From Ignavibacteria bacterium (GTDB lineage: Bacteria > Bacteroidota > Ignavibacteria > SZUA-365), in the NCBI GenBank assembly GCA_016720835.1, contig JADKJW010000001.1, positions 496,001 through 560,000 on the forward strand: a stretch of 64,000 nt of DNA. Direction: 5' to 3'. Each line of letters starts with the position of its first letter. Position 1 is the first letter of the stretch. Position numbers and translations under genes: made by a program. The notes below the pieces were generated by a model that had not been told where the DNA came from, made no database searches, and worked only from the letters and a program-made list of their open reading frames with translations. Of the stretch, positions 8,383-17,703 are shown one piece after another.

Positions 8383-11300
8383 ATGAACGCACATTCTCTC
8401 CTCCGGAGCCTGATCCCGGGATTTCTCGCTGCATGCGCGGCGCTCTGCAGCGTACAGGCGCAGCCGGTGCTGGACTTCAAGCGCATGGTGAATAACTGGC
8501 CGACCATAGAACTGTACTACACCGTGTCCTGCGGGGGAGTGCGTCAGGACGTGCATGACCCGTCGCGGTTTACCGTCACGGAGGCCGGTCTCCCCGTGCA
8601 GGGATTCATGCAGTACTGCCCGGACACGACAGTCCGCTGCCCCTTGTCGGTTGCGCTCGTCTTCGATGCCAGCGCGAGCATGGCAGGCGCGCCGAATGCG
8701 GGCGCGAAGGCCGCGGGAAACGCCTTCGTCGATTCGCTCGACGGCGTCACCGATCAGGCCGCCGTGCTCTGGTTCGGTCAGGATCTGACGACGCAGCAGC
8801 AGATGACGACGGACAGGGGTCTGCTGCACGACGCCATCGCGCTCCTTCCCGCTTCCGGAAACGCCACCACGGTTTGGGATGGCATCTATCTGGGCATCCA
8901 GGAAATCATCGCAAGGGGTGGCAACTCCTGCAAGGCGGTGATCGCGTTCACCGACGGTGGAGATAATTCGCACGCAGGCATTTCGCAGAATATTTGGCTC
9001 GCGAACCGGAACCACATCCGCATCTTCACCATCGGGCTCGGAACCGGTATACAATCCGAGATTCTCCGCAATACAGCCGACCTCACCGGCGGCCGCTATT
9101 ATGAGACGGCGGATCCCGCCGACCTCGTCGCCATCTATGCGGATATCGCGCATCGCTGCCTGCAGGGATTTCAGGAATGCATGATCTCGTACAACGCGGG
9201 ATGCATGGACGGGGCGTTACGCCCGGTGCAGCTCACGGTCGGCAATCTCTGTGGCGGTTCCGACACGAAAAGCAGGATGTACAAGGCCCCGAAAGACACG
9301 TCGACATTTCGCACGTTGAGGATGCGGCTCGGCAGCGCCGTCGTGCACGCGACGAATGAGATCACCATCCCGGTGGAGTTGCTCGACACGCTCTCGAACG
9401 AATACGTCGGGAATCTCCAATGGACGCTGCTCTTTCCGGAGAACGTTGCAACGTTCGTTCGTGTCACCACGCCACCCGGCAGCGTGCTGCAGGGCATTCC
9501 TATCAGCGTCGACGAAATGAGGGGCGGGATGCAGTGGCTGCAATTCCGGACAGCGTCGGGATTCAGAGGCGTGACGACGCAGCTCCCGGCGCTCATGGCG
9601 GAAATCACCCTGCGCGGTGGGGACATCGACGGCAGGGACACCGTGTGCTCGCCGCTCGGGTTCAGCGAGGGCGTGATCGAAGCAGGATGCTTCCGCTTTG
9701 GCCAGGAAGACGGCACGCTGTGCGTTACTCCGCGCCTCGCGGGGCTGCATTGCGCACCGGAGCCGCTCCCCACAGTCGCATGGAGCGCGGCTGCCGATGC
9801 GTATGTACTCACGCCTGCGCGAATCACGACCGGCATCATCAATTCGGGCGATCGGGAGGCCGCGGCGTACAGAAGCAGCATCGAGATCGACTCTCTCGAT
9901 TTCGTGCTGGCTGGCATGTTCACGAAAACGCAGACGGGCGCTCCCGACAAAGTCGCGCCTTCGGGCTCATCTGTCGTCTGGTGGGAGGGAATGTTCCGCC
10001 CTCGCGCGAAGGGAGATTCCGTCGCGGTGTGCTTCCTCCAGCAGTTCGACAACCACGATTCACTGCATTGCTGCGCATCGCTCTGGGTACCTCCTGCGGA
10101 ACCCGTCGTTCGCGCGGCAGGAGTGGCGCAATTCTGCGAAGGCGACAGCATCCAGCTCTCGGCGACGCCCGGCTTCGCATCGTACCTGTGGTCCAACGGC
10201 ATGAGCGGACGGTCCAACACTGTTGCGACCGGCGGTTTGTACAGGTGCAGAGTCACGGATGCGCATGGCGACACGCTGTTCACGCCACGCTTCGCCGTGG
10301 TGGTGAATCCGCTGCCCGCTGCGGTGATTTCCCCACCCGGGCCGGTACGGCTGTGCGGAACGTCCTCCGTGCGCCTGAGCGCGGGACAGCAGCATGCGCA
10401 CTATCGCTGGTCCACGGGAGAGACGACGGAGTCCATCGTCGTGTCGACGCCGGGTTCATACACAGTGACGGTGACGAACAGCAGCGGTTGTGTGAACACC
10501 TCCGCGCCCGTCGTGGTGTCGACGTCGGCGGGACCGAACGCGAAGATCAGCGGCGATGCGCAAGCCTGCGCGAACAGCACTGTCACGTTCCGCGCAAACG
10601 TCATCGCGGGCGCCGCGTACCGCTGGACCGCGGAAGGCGGCGACATCCTGCTGGGCCAGGATACCGACGCGCTCACGGTGCGCCTGCTCGCGGGACCGAC
10701 AGCAACGGTACGCGTGGAGCTGACCGATTCCGCGGCGCAGTGCACGGCCTTCGACTCATTGACGGTCACCCTCCTCCCTGTACCGAAGCCGCGCATCGCG
10801 GCGCACGGGAGCACATCGTTTTGTCTCGGCGATTCCGTGTCGCTCGACGCAGGCGCAGGCTACGCGTCCTATTCCTGGTCGAACGGCCAGAAGGTCAGGA
10901 GCATAACGGCCCGCGCACAGGGCGTATACTTCGTGACAGTGACCGACGCCCGTGGCTGCGTTGGTGCATCGGACACGATAGCGGTGCAGGTGTCCATGCC
11001 CCCGAACCCGCGTATCGCCGGTCCGGCTTCTCCGTGCAGGGATACGGAAGCAACGTATTCGATTCACGCGAGTGCGGGCAGCGCCATTTCGTGGGGCGTG
11101 ACCGGCGGCACGATTGTCCGGGGCGGGAACGACAGCACGGTGCTCGTCCGATGGGACGGGACGGGAGCGACGATGCTTGCGGTCGCCGTCACATCGGGGA
11201 CATGCTCACGCGGCGATTCGCTGCTCGTCACGCCCGGCAGTCTGCCCTCGCCCTCTCTCACCGCTTCGGGCGACACGGTATTTTGCGAGGGCGGGCAGGT

Positions 11301-11961
11301 GACGCTTGATGCCGGCGATGGGTACGTGACATATCTCTGGTCGAACGGCAAGACCACGCGCACGATCGACATCACCACATCCGGGCTCTACACCGCGCTG
11401 GTTGAGAACGGCCAGGGTTGCAGGGCGCAGTCGGATACGATATCCGTGCGCGTCAATCCCCGGCCGCCGCTGCCCGTCATCACACGCGCGGGCAACCGTC
11501 TCGACGTTGTCCGGGGAACGGCTATCGCCCAATGGCGCCGCGACGGGACTGACCTTGCAGGGGAGAACGGAGACACGCTTGCCGTCACAGTATCCGGCGC
11601 GTACACGGTTGTCCTGACCGATTCGAACGGGTGCAGCAGCGAGTCGCTTCCCTTTGTGGTCCTGATCACCGCGGTGGAAGTCCTGTTCCCCGGCACGCTT
11701 GATATGGAGATTTTTCCGGAGCCGAACAGCGGCTCGCTGCAGCTGCGCGCACGCGGCATCCAGGGAGACCGTGTCGCCTATGGTATCTTCGACTGTCTCG
11801 GCCGGGCCCTGCGCAGCGGCAGTCTGCGCGCGGCGGAGGGGCATGCGAACACGACGCTCGATCTCTCGGCACTGCCGGACGGCATCTACCTGCTGCGCAT
11901 GGAGGACAGCGCAGGCATACGCACCACACGGGTCACCAAGGTCGGCCGACTGCATCGTTGA
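8383..11961 (+). CDS. Large secreted VWA-domain protein with Ig/PKD-like repeats and T9SS tail
   Basis: About 1190 residues from the Met at 8383, which directly precedes a signal peptide ('FLAACAALCSVQAQ'); the open frame extends 29 codons upstream without a better start. Residues ~85-270 form a von Willebrand A domain with a metal-ion adhesion site: 'VFDASASMAG' (DxSxS) and 'VIAFTDGGDNSH'. The second half has repeated Ig/PKD-like segments of the form 'FCEGDSIQLSA..GFASYLWSNG..', 'FCLGDSVSLDAGAGYASYSWSNG' and 'FCEGGQVTLDAGDGYVTYLWSNG', familiar from gliding-motility and adhesion proteins of the FCB group. It ends in a T9SS-type domain ('LDMEIFPEPNSG', 'GIYLLRM'). It is probably a surface adhesin. 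Confidence 0.85.
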   Translation: MNAHSLLRSLIPGFLAACAALCSVQAQPVLDFKRMVNNWPTIELYYTVSCGGVRQDVHDPSRFTVTEAGLPVQGFMQYCPDTTVRCPLSVALVFDASASMAGAPNAGAKAAGNAFVDSLDGVTDQAAVLWFGQDLTTQQQMTTDRGLLHDAIALLPASGNATTVWDGIYLGIQEIIARGGNSCKAVIAFTDGGDNSHAGISQNIWLANRNHIRIFTIGLGTGIQSEILRNTADLTGGRYYETADPADLVAIYADIAHRCLQGFQECMISYNAGCMDGALRPVQLTVGNLCGGSDTKSRMYKAPKDTSTFRTLRMRLGSAVVHATNEITIPVELLDTLSNEYVGNLQWTLLFPENVATFVRVTTPPGSVLQGIPISVDEMRGGMQWLQFRTASGFRGVTTQLPALMAEITLRGGDIDGRDTVCSPLGFSEGVIEAGCFRFGQEDGTLCVTPRLAGLHCAPEPLPTVAWSAAADAYVLTPARITTGIINSGDREAAAYRSSIEIDSLDFVLAGMFTKTQTGAPDKVAPSGSSVVWWEGMFRPRAKGDSVAVCFLQQFDNHDSLHCCASLWVPPAEPVVRAAGVAQFCEGDSIQLSATPGFASYLWSNGMSGRSNTVATGGLYRCRVTDAHGDTLFTPRFAVVVNPLPAAVISPPGPVRLCGTSSVRLSAGQQHAHYRWSTGETTESIVVSTPGSYTVTVTNSSGCVNTSAPVVVSTSAGPNAKISGDAQACANSTVTFRANVIAGAAYRWTAEGGDILLGQDTDALTVRLLAGPTATVRVELTDSAAQCTAFDSLTVTLLPVPKPRIAAHGSTSFCLGDSVSLDAGAGYASYSWSNGQKVRSITARAQGVYFVTVTDARGCVGASDTIAVQVSMPPNPRIAGPASPCRDTEATYSIHASAGSAISWGVTGGTIVRGGNDSTVLVRWDGTGATMLAVAVTSGTCSRGDSLLVTPGSLPSPSLTASGDTVFCEGGQVTLDAGDGYVTYLWSNGKTTRTIDITTSGLYTALVENGQGCRAQSDTISVRVNPRPPLPVITRAGNRLDVVRGTAIAQWRRDGTDLAGENGDTLAVTVSGAYTVVLTDSNGCSSESLPFVVLITAVEVLFPGTLDMEIFPEPNSGSLQLRARGIQGDRVAYGIFDCLGRALRSGSLRAAEGHANTTLDLSALPDGIYLLRMEDSAGIRTTRVTKVGRLHR

Positions 11962-12030
11962 CTGGAACATTCTCTTCGATTCCGCGTATCTTGTCCGTTC
12001 CCCCCATCAACAATACGACGGAGATACGCA

Positions 12031-12417
12031 ATGGATATAGCACACAACGTCATTGGCTGGATCGAGATTCCGGTCACGGACATGGAACGCGCCATGAAAT
12101 TCTACGAGGCGGTGTTCGGTTTTGCCTTCACGCGGCAGCAGATGGGCGATCTCGACATGGCCTTTTTCCCGTGGGTGAAGGACAGTGAGGGTGCGGGCGG
12201 CGCGCTGGTCTGCAGCGCGGAGCACTACACGCCGATGGCCAACGGCACGCTCGCGTATTTCACGGCGTTCTCGGGCGACCTCGCCATCGAACTCGCGCGC
12301 GCCGAAGCCGCGGGCGGGACCATCCTCATGCCGAAAACGCTCATCGCCGAAGGTGTCGGACACATGGGTCTTTTTCTCGATTCCGAAGGCAACCGCATCG
12401 CGCTGCATACGGCGTAA
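12031..12417 (+). CDS. VOC-family (glyoxalase/bleomycin-resistance) protein
   Basis: 128 residues, the standard size for a single vicinal-oxygen-chelate module. It shows 'IEIPVTDMERAMKFYEAVFGF' at the start, a central 'GTLAYFTAFS' strand, and 'GHMGLFLDSEGNRIALHT' at the end, the usual position of metal-binding His and Glu residues. Such proteins are metal-dependent lyases, isomerases or binding proteins; the substrate is not predictable. It is cytosolic and transcribed toward the DUF4287/DUF5655 gene on the other strand, with the two stop codons only 6 bp apart. Confidence 0.88.
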   Translation: MDIAHNVIGWIEIPVTDMERAMKFYEAVFGFAFTRQQMGDLDMAFFPWVKDSEGAGGALVCSAEHYTPMANGTLAYFTAFSGDLAIELARAEAAGGTILMPKTLIAEGVGHMGLFLDSEGNRIALHTA

Positions 12418-12423
12418 ACGCTG

Positions 12424-12999
12424 TCACCCCGCGGCGTCGTAGGCGCGTTTGATCCAGGCGAGCAGTTCCCTGTCCACATCCTTGACATCTGAAAGATTGA
12501 CCTTGAACTGACACATGCCTCCCGGCGGCAGCGCGAGGAGCCGTTCCGTCCCTTCAATGTCCTTCATGTTCAGCCCCACTTCCACGCGCGTCTTCGTGGC
12601 GGGACCGACCATGGCGAACTGCTTCTTCCTGCGCAGGCTGAGGTAGGTTTTCTTGGGCGCGATCTCGAAGTCACCGAAGGCCGCGACGGCCGCCATCACC
12701 TTGTCGTGAATGGGGCGGAGCGAGGCTTTGGGGCCGGCGTACAGTGCGTCGACGACCGCGTCGTCCGATGATGACGCATCTCCGCCGGCCGGCGCTTCCT
12801 TCGATCTCGCGTAGGCCTTGACGATCGCGTTCGCGTCGCCGTGTCCCATGCCGAGCTCCTCCTTCAGCAGGGCGAGCAGTTCGCCGTGCTTTGTGAGACC
12901 GCTTTTTCGGAGCACCGCGAAGAGCGCGTCCAATGATTTCCCCGTGCGCGTCTGAATGTTTTTCAGCTGCGTTTCGATGGCTTTATCGACGACGTTCAT
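12424..12999 (-). CDS. DUF4287/DUF5655-like conserved protein
   Basis: 191 residues from the Met at 12999. The N-terminal ~70 residues ('AIETQLKNIQTRTGKSLDALFAVL..GLTKHGELLALLKEELGMGHGDANAIV') match the DUF4287 pattern. The rest ('VDALYAGPKASLRPIHDKVMAAVAAFGDFEIAPKKTYLSLRRKKQFAMVGPATKTRVEVGL', ending 'WIKRAYDAAG', quoted as landmarks) matches DUF5655. The combination is common in soil and FCB bacteria and has no known biochemical role. The longer open frame to 13233 crosses a palindromic repeat and is rejected as the start. Confidence 0.85.
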   Translation of the reverse strand: MNVVDKAIETQLKNIQTRTGKSLDALFAVLRKSGLTKHGELLALLKEELGMGHGDANAIVKAYARSKEAPAGGDASSSDDAVVDALYAGPKASLRPIHDKVMAAVAAFGDFEIAPKKTYLSLRRKKQFAMVGPATKTRVEVGLNMKDIEGTERLLALPPGGMCQFKVNLSDVKDVDRELLAWIKRAYDAAG

Positions 13000-13131
13000 C
13001 TCTCCGTTCCTGAAATATGATGGGTGCGTGAAAGATATGCGCGGATGCCCTTTCGGTGCAAGGCCAAGTTCCATCGCACTGATCATTTCGGTCCCATAAT
13101 GCTGATGCGTTGAAGGTGCGGAGAGATCCCT

Positions 13132-13230
13132 CCACGAACTCACCCCGGCCCGTTGCTGCGAAGCCTGGGCCTTTTCTCTTCCGCCCCCTTCTCTTCCCAA
13201 GAGAAGGGGGCTGGGGGGATGAGTTCGTGG
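13132..13230. repeat. 99-bp imperfect palindrome (MITE/REP-like element)
   Basis: The outer arms CCACGAACTCACCCC (13132-13146) and GGGGATGAGTTCGTGG (13215-13230) are complementary apart from one extra base. The centre holds a perfect 13-bp stem (13183-13195 with 13199-13211). The element occupies the otherwise gene-free 313-bp gap 13000-13312. Confidence 0.65.
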
Positions 13231-13312
13231 CAAAGCCCAATGCTGGTGTCACTCTCGACGAAAATGGGATACCGTCCAATGAGTATCTCAGGATGACCGA
13301 TGCAGCGTGTCG

Positions 13313-14878
13313 CTACGGCAGCACGACCATCGAGGCACGGAATACACGTCCCGCGATCAGGAAGGATACGATGTAGCGCCCGGGGACAAGCTCCGACACA
13401 GGAAGCTGCACAAATCGGGCGGTCGCGCCTTGTGGGATATGCCGTGTCACGACGGTGCGTCCGAGGAGGTCCGCGACCGTCACCGTCGCATCCGCGGCGA
13501 GCGGTTCTCCCGGCATCAGCGTGACCGTCCCCGCGCCCGCGGAGACCGGATTCGGCCAGATCTGCAGAACACCCGCGACGGGTACGGGCGGAGCATCGAT
13601 GTCGAGGAGGCTGCCGAAATCCACGATGTAGGCGTCCACGCTGCTGTCCGACGCCACGCGCGTGCGCCAGTTGCTCCCGAAGAGCACGCGCGTGCCGGCC
13701 GCGTTGGACGTGGCGTGCGGCTCGGCATAGTAGACGCTGTTGTCCGAATCAGGAGTCGACGGCGTGAAACGCTTGCTGCGGTGATGCGCCACGCGCTGCA
13801 CGGCGCCGCTGCCGTCGAGGCGCACCGCGAAGATTTCGTCCTCGAACGGCAGCCACGACGCGCTGTCGTCCGTCAGCCGGCCCTCCCCGTCGTATGTGCT
13901 CACGAAGCACCAGCCCGGTCGAAGCTCGTTGCGGCAGGAGATGTGCGTATAGATCGACCAGTCGTGCTCCACGAGCGTTTTTTCCCGCCCGTCCGCAAGC
14001 GCCCACGCGCGGACGGAGCTGATGTTCGTGGCGTCGTCATAGTACCCCATCACGAGCTGCTCCGCGCCGTCCTCATCCACGGCCAGGTCGCTGTGGCCGT
14101 AGCCGAGCGGTTTCTGCCAGAGCAGCCGGAAATCGCGGTCGTACACCTCCACGCCGTTGAAGCGTCCGCTGTTCGTGTTCGCGTAATCCACGACGATGCG
14201 CCCGCCGAGCGGGGAGATCGAGACCCAGTCGAAATCCTGCAGCGTGTCCGGCAGCGCCATGCGGGCGGTGACGGTGCGGGACGCGAGATCGCAGACGACG
14301 ATCTCCTTGAAATGCACATCGCCGTCGTAGGTCTGGCCCACGAAGGCATACCAGCGGCCGTCGCGCGAGAGGTTGCCCTCGCCGCGCGTATTTACGAAGG
14401 TGAACTCCGGGAAGGTCATGACCACCGTCAGCAGATCCGTCGCCACGTCGTAGGAAAAAATCGTCGCATCCTCGGTCGAGATGATGATGTTCGATCGCGT
14501 GGGATGCCAGAACACGTCCTCGCCGCCGACGGGCAGTTCGCGCAGGAAGGCATACGTGCGCGCGTCGTACAGCATCGTGCGACCGTCGCCCGCGATGAGC
14601 AGCAGCAGCGAGTCGTTCGCGTTCCACGCCTGCCGCTTCGCGTACTGCGGCATGACGCCCGGCTGACGCGCCGCGCGCGCGTTGGATATCCGCCGGATCG
14701 ATGTGCCGAAATGCGGATCGGTCACCGTCTGCCCCTGAGCGGGCTGCTGCAACGCACCCTGGAACAGCGCATCGTGCGACGTGACCCACTGCGCCCGAGC
14801 TGTCGGAAGCGCGAGCGAGGCGAGCGCCATCGCGCAGGTCAGTCGGCATGCCGTCTTCCCGGACTTCCGCGTGTTCAT
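13313..14878 (-). CDS. Secreted WD40/TolB-like repeat protein with T9SS sorting domain
   Basis: 521 residues from the Met at 14878, which starts a signal peptide ('AMALASLALPTARAQ'). The body contains segments like 'WNANDSLLLLIAGDGRTMLYDARTY', 'WHPTRSNIIISTEDATIFSYDVAT' and 'NLSRDGRWYAFVGQTY', characteristic of TolB/WD40-like propellers that accumulate 'data versus string' blades. The last ~85 residues are a T9SS sorting domain ('LQIWPNPVSAGAG', 'VTVADLLGRTVV', 'GRYIVSFLIAG'). The open frame continues another 167 codons upstream, but that part overlaps the divergent cupin gene and has no signal peptide, so it is excluded. It is probably a secreted surface protein. Confidence 0.82.
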   Translation of the reverse strand: MNTRKSGKTACRLTCAMALASLALPTARAQWVTSHDALFQGALQQPAQGQTVTDPHFGTSIRRISNARAARQPGVMPQYAKRQAWNANDSLLLLIAGDGRTMLYDARTYAFLRELPVGGEDVFWHPTRSNIIISTEDATIFSYDVATDLLTVVMTFPEFTFVNTRGEGNLSRDGRWYAFVGQTYDGDVHFKEIVVCDLASRTVTARMALPDTLQDFDWVSISPLGGRIVVDYANTNSGRFNGVEVYDRDFRLLWQKPLGYGHSDLAVDEDGAEQLVMGYYDDATNISSVRAWALADGREKTLVEHDWSIYTHISCRNELRPGWCFVSTYDGEGRLTDDSASWLPFEDEIFAVRLDGSGAVQRVAHHRSKRFTPSTPDSDNSVYYAEPHATSNAAGTRVLFGSNWRTRVASDSSVDAYIVDFGSLLDIDAPPVPVAGVLQIWPNPVSAGAGTVTLMPGEPLAADATVTVADLLGRTVVTRHIPQGATARFVQLPVSELVPGRYIVSFLIAGRVFRASMVVLP

Positions 14879-15067
14879 GGGATTGCTCCGCTCGTGGTGA
14901 ATGAGAAAAACTAGCATTCCCGCACGATGGATGCAATCGCGCACCGCGCGCGGGTTCAGGCCGCGCTTTGACGCGAATGACGCGAGCGCGAAGTTGTGGT
15001 CGGCAGTACACGGAAACGTCCTCGTATCGCTTCCCGCCCCATCGCGCAATAAACCTCGAGAGACCAC

Positions 15068-15439
15068 ATGCCCGACGCCCTTTCCCCACTTCGCATCGCC
15101 GCCGCGCTCCCGGAGCTCTGGTCCCCGCGCGTCATCGCCGAAGTGGACGACGCCTACATCAAGGTTGCCAGAGTTCATGGCACGCTGGCGTGGCACACGC
15201 ATGAAAACGAGGACGAACTGTTCTTCGTGCTGAAGGGTCATCTTCGCATCGAGATGGACACGGGCGCGGTGGAACTCGGCGAGGGACAGCTCTTCGTCGT
15301 GCCGAAGGGCGCGCGCCACAATCCCGTCGCCGAGGAGGAGTGCCTGCTGCTGCTCGTCGAACGCAGATCGACGCAGCACACCGGAGATGTGGTCACCGAG
15401 AAGAGCCGTTCGATCGAGGAGCAGCTGCGACCGCTGTAG
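15068..15439 (+). CDS. Cupin-domain protein
   Basis: 123 residues with both cupin motifs: 'WHTHENEDELFFVLKG' (His, His, Glu metal ligands) and 'GQLFVVPKGARHNPVA' (second His). It is a single-domain cytosolic cupin. Members act as small dioxygenases, isomerases or sensors, and the substrate cannot be inferred. It lies divergent to the TolB-like gene and converges with the BNR gene whose stop is 25 bp away. Confidence 0.9.
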   Translation: MPDALSPLRIAAALPELWSPRVIAEVDDAYIKVARVHGTLAWHTHENEDELFFVLKGHLRIEMDTGAVELGEGQLFVVPKGARHNPVAEEECLLLLVERRSTQHTGDVVTEKSRSIEEQLRPL

Positions 15440-15463
15440 GCGTACTCTGCGCTACCGCTACCG

Positions 15464-17506
15464 CTACCGCACGACGGTCATGCTGCGCGAGAGGACGGTC
15501 CCGCCCGCGGTGAGCCGGTAGCGGTACGTGCCGCTCGGGAGGTTCTTCGCGTCGAAACGCGCGACGTGCATCCCGGAGGCCTGCTCCTCTTCCACGAGCG
15601 TTTCGACCTCCTTCCCCAGCACGTCGTGGATGCGCAGCGTCACGCCGCCGCGCTCCGTCGTGCCGTAGCGTATCACTGTCATGGCGTTGAACGGATTCGG
15701 GTAATTCTGCTCGAGCGTGACCGTGACGGGCGGATGGGCGGCGTCCGAGAGATCGGAGAGGGCGCAGCGCCACACGCCGAAGCTCGCCGTGCCGGCGAAG
15801 AGGAACCCGTCGTGCACGATGAGACGCCGGATGGTCGCCTGCGGAAGACCGCGGCTCACGGGCGCCCACGTCGAGCCCGTGTCCTCGGAGATAAAGACGC
15901 CTCGGTCCTCTGTCGCAGCGAAGAGGACGGCGCCGTCCGAAGCGAAGGCGTTCACCGTCACTCCGCTCAACGCGCCGCCAATCTCCTGCCAGGTGTCGCC
16001 CCTGTCGGACGAGCGCAGCGGGCTCTTTTTCCATCGACCCGCGCAGAGCATGCCGCGAAACGCCGTCATGGTCGTGAAATCGTTCGATGGCGATGACCGG
16101 TCGATTGACGTCCAGGTCAAGCCACCGTCCGTTGAGCGCGTGAAATATTCACCCGCCGCGCAGAGCGTGGAGTCGAGAAACACCATCGCGTTGAAATACG
16201 GCGGCGGGGAGCCCCACGCTCCGGAACAGGACGACCAGGAGCGGCCGTCATTGCCGCTCTTCCAGATGCCGTTGCCCGCGGCATAGACGTCGTGCCCGCG
16301 CACCGCGAACGCCTCCGCCTGAATCCTCGACAGGGAGCCGAGGGTGTCCGACACGCGTGTCCAGCTCGCCCCGTTGTTGTCTGTGAGATCGATGCCGCCC
16401 GACGTGCATGTGCCGCCCGCGAGGAGGTTGCGGCCGGCGAAGGCCATGCAGAGGACGTGGTAGTTGCTCATGTCCGTGCCGAAGGGCGTCCACTGCTCTC
16501 CGTTGTCGAGGGAGAGAGAAACTTCCTTCATCATCGTGGTGACGGCGATCGCATTTCCGGAAACGGCGAAACCTTCCACCAGGGTACCGATCGGCGCACA
16601 TTCGGAGGTCGTCCATGTGGCGCCGCCGTCGTCGCTCCTTCGCACGCCAAGGCGCTCCGGGAAGAAGAGCGAGGCGCCGGTCGTCCAGAAAGGCCCGGGA
16701 ATTTCGGGAGCGGCAAGCCAGGTCGCGGCGCTGTCCGCGGAGCGGTGCACCGCAGCGCCGTCGGAAGCGTAGAGTGCGCTTCCGCTGCTCCACAGCGCGG
16801 ACATGTTCTTCAGCACCGGCATCGAAGCCGTCCAATGCGCTGCCCCGTCCACACTCCGGTACACATTGTTCCTGTTCGCGACCACGAGTACGGGTCCGAG
16901 CGCGATGAGGGCATCGACGGATCGGCCGGGCAGTGTCGAATCCGCGCGCAACCACTTCGCGCCCGCGTCCGTGTTGCGGTACAGCCTGGAGTCGCAGGCA
17001 AGGAACAGATTCTGTCCGACTGCTGCAAGGGAGACCTCGTTCATCCATTCCGGCAAACCGTTTTTCACCGCCCTCCACGTCCGGCCGTCGTCGGAGGACG
17101 CGAAAACCCCCTGCCAGGCGGCAACGAACACCCGGCCGTCGATGACGGCCATGGTTTCGGGACGAATGCTGTCGGGCATGCTCCGTATCCAGGATGTTCC
17201 GAAGTCGCGCGAGAGAAACAGGCCTCCCATGCGATTGGTGCAGGCGAACAAGGTCCCCTTCTCGAAGCGCAGGAGCCCGATGCCCGATGCGGGCAGGCCG
17301 TCGCATGACGCCGCCCAGTGGCGGCCGTTGTCCTCCGAGCGGAACACGGCGCCTTCCCAGGTGCCGGCGAAGAGCACGCCCTGCCGTTCCGCCATCGCCG
17401 TGAGCGTCCAGCCGCGGGGACCGCCGGTCTGCACCCACTGCGCGCTGCAGACAGAGGACAGCAGCAGCAGTGCCGCGGCACTCAAACCCGCCTTGAACGA
17501 TGTCAT
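15464..17506 (-). CDS. Secreted YCF48/BNR propeller protein with T9SS sorting domain
   Basis: 680 residues. A signal peptide ('AALLLLSSVCSAQ') is followed by about a dozen Asp-box units: 'RSEDNGRHWAAS', 'LSRDFGTSWIRS', 'ASSDDGRTWRAV', 'RNTDAGAKWLRA', 'RSVDGAAHWTAS', 'RSDDGGATWTTS' and 'LSLDNGEQWTPF', which indicate one or two beta-propellers. The C-terminal ~90 residues have a canonical sorting domain: 'LEQNYPNPFNAMTVIRY', 'VTLRIHDVLGKEVETLV' and 'LPSGTYRYRL'. It is exported by the type IX system. A short hexamer repeat overlaps its stop codon. Confidence 0.9.
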   Translation of the reverse strand: MTSFKAGLSAAALLLLSSVCSAQWVQTGGPRGWTLTAMAERQGVLFAGTWEGAVFRSEDNGRHWAASCDGLPASGIGLLRFEKGTLFACTNRMGGLFLSRDFGTSWIRSMPDSIRPETMAVIDGRVFVAAWQGVFASSDDGRTWRAVKNGLPEWMNEVSLAAVGQNLFLACDSRLYRNTDAGAKWLRADSTLPGRSVDALIALGPVLVVANRNNVYRSVDGAAHWTASMPVLKNMSALWSSGSALYASDGAAVHRSADSAATWLAAPEIPGPFWTTGASLFFPERLGVRRSDDGGATWTTSECAPIGTLVEGFAVSGNAIAVTTMMKEVSLSLDNGEQWTPFGTDMSNYHVLCMAFAGRNLLAGGTCTSGGIDLTDNNGASWTRVSDTLGSLSRIQAEAFAVRGHDVYAAGNGIWKSGNDGRSWSSCSGAWGSPPPYFNAMVFLDSTLCAAGEYFTRSTDGGLTWTSIDRSSPSNDFTTMTAFRGMLCAGRWKKSPLRSSDRGDTWQEIGGALSGVTVNAFASDGAVLFAATEDRGVFISEDTGSTWAPVSRGLPQATIRRLIVHDGFLFAGTASFGVWRCALSDLSDAAHPPVTVTLEQNYPNPFNAMTVIRYGTTERGGVTLRIHDVLGKEVETLVEEEQASGMHVARFDAKNLPSGTYRYRLTAGGTVLSRSMTVVR

Positions 17507-17703
17507 ATCGCAACTCCCGTCGCCGCCCGGAGCGACGACTTGCAGCAGTCGTGAAACGTGTCAGGTTCGAAGGGAATCTACTCAAGACGCGGAGAAAGGT
17601 CAATTCCCGGCCGTCGTGCGGTCCTCCGCCCCACAGGACACCGTTGCATGATGCCATCGATGGAGGGTGCGCGCGCTCCGCGTTCTTCAGCGGCCTCCGG
17701 GCA

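Noticed and set aside
14879..15379. 167-codon extension of the TolB-like T9SS gene
   Set aside because: Antisense to the cupin gene; the signal peptide starts at 14878.
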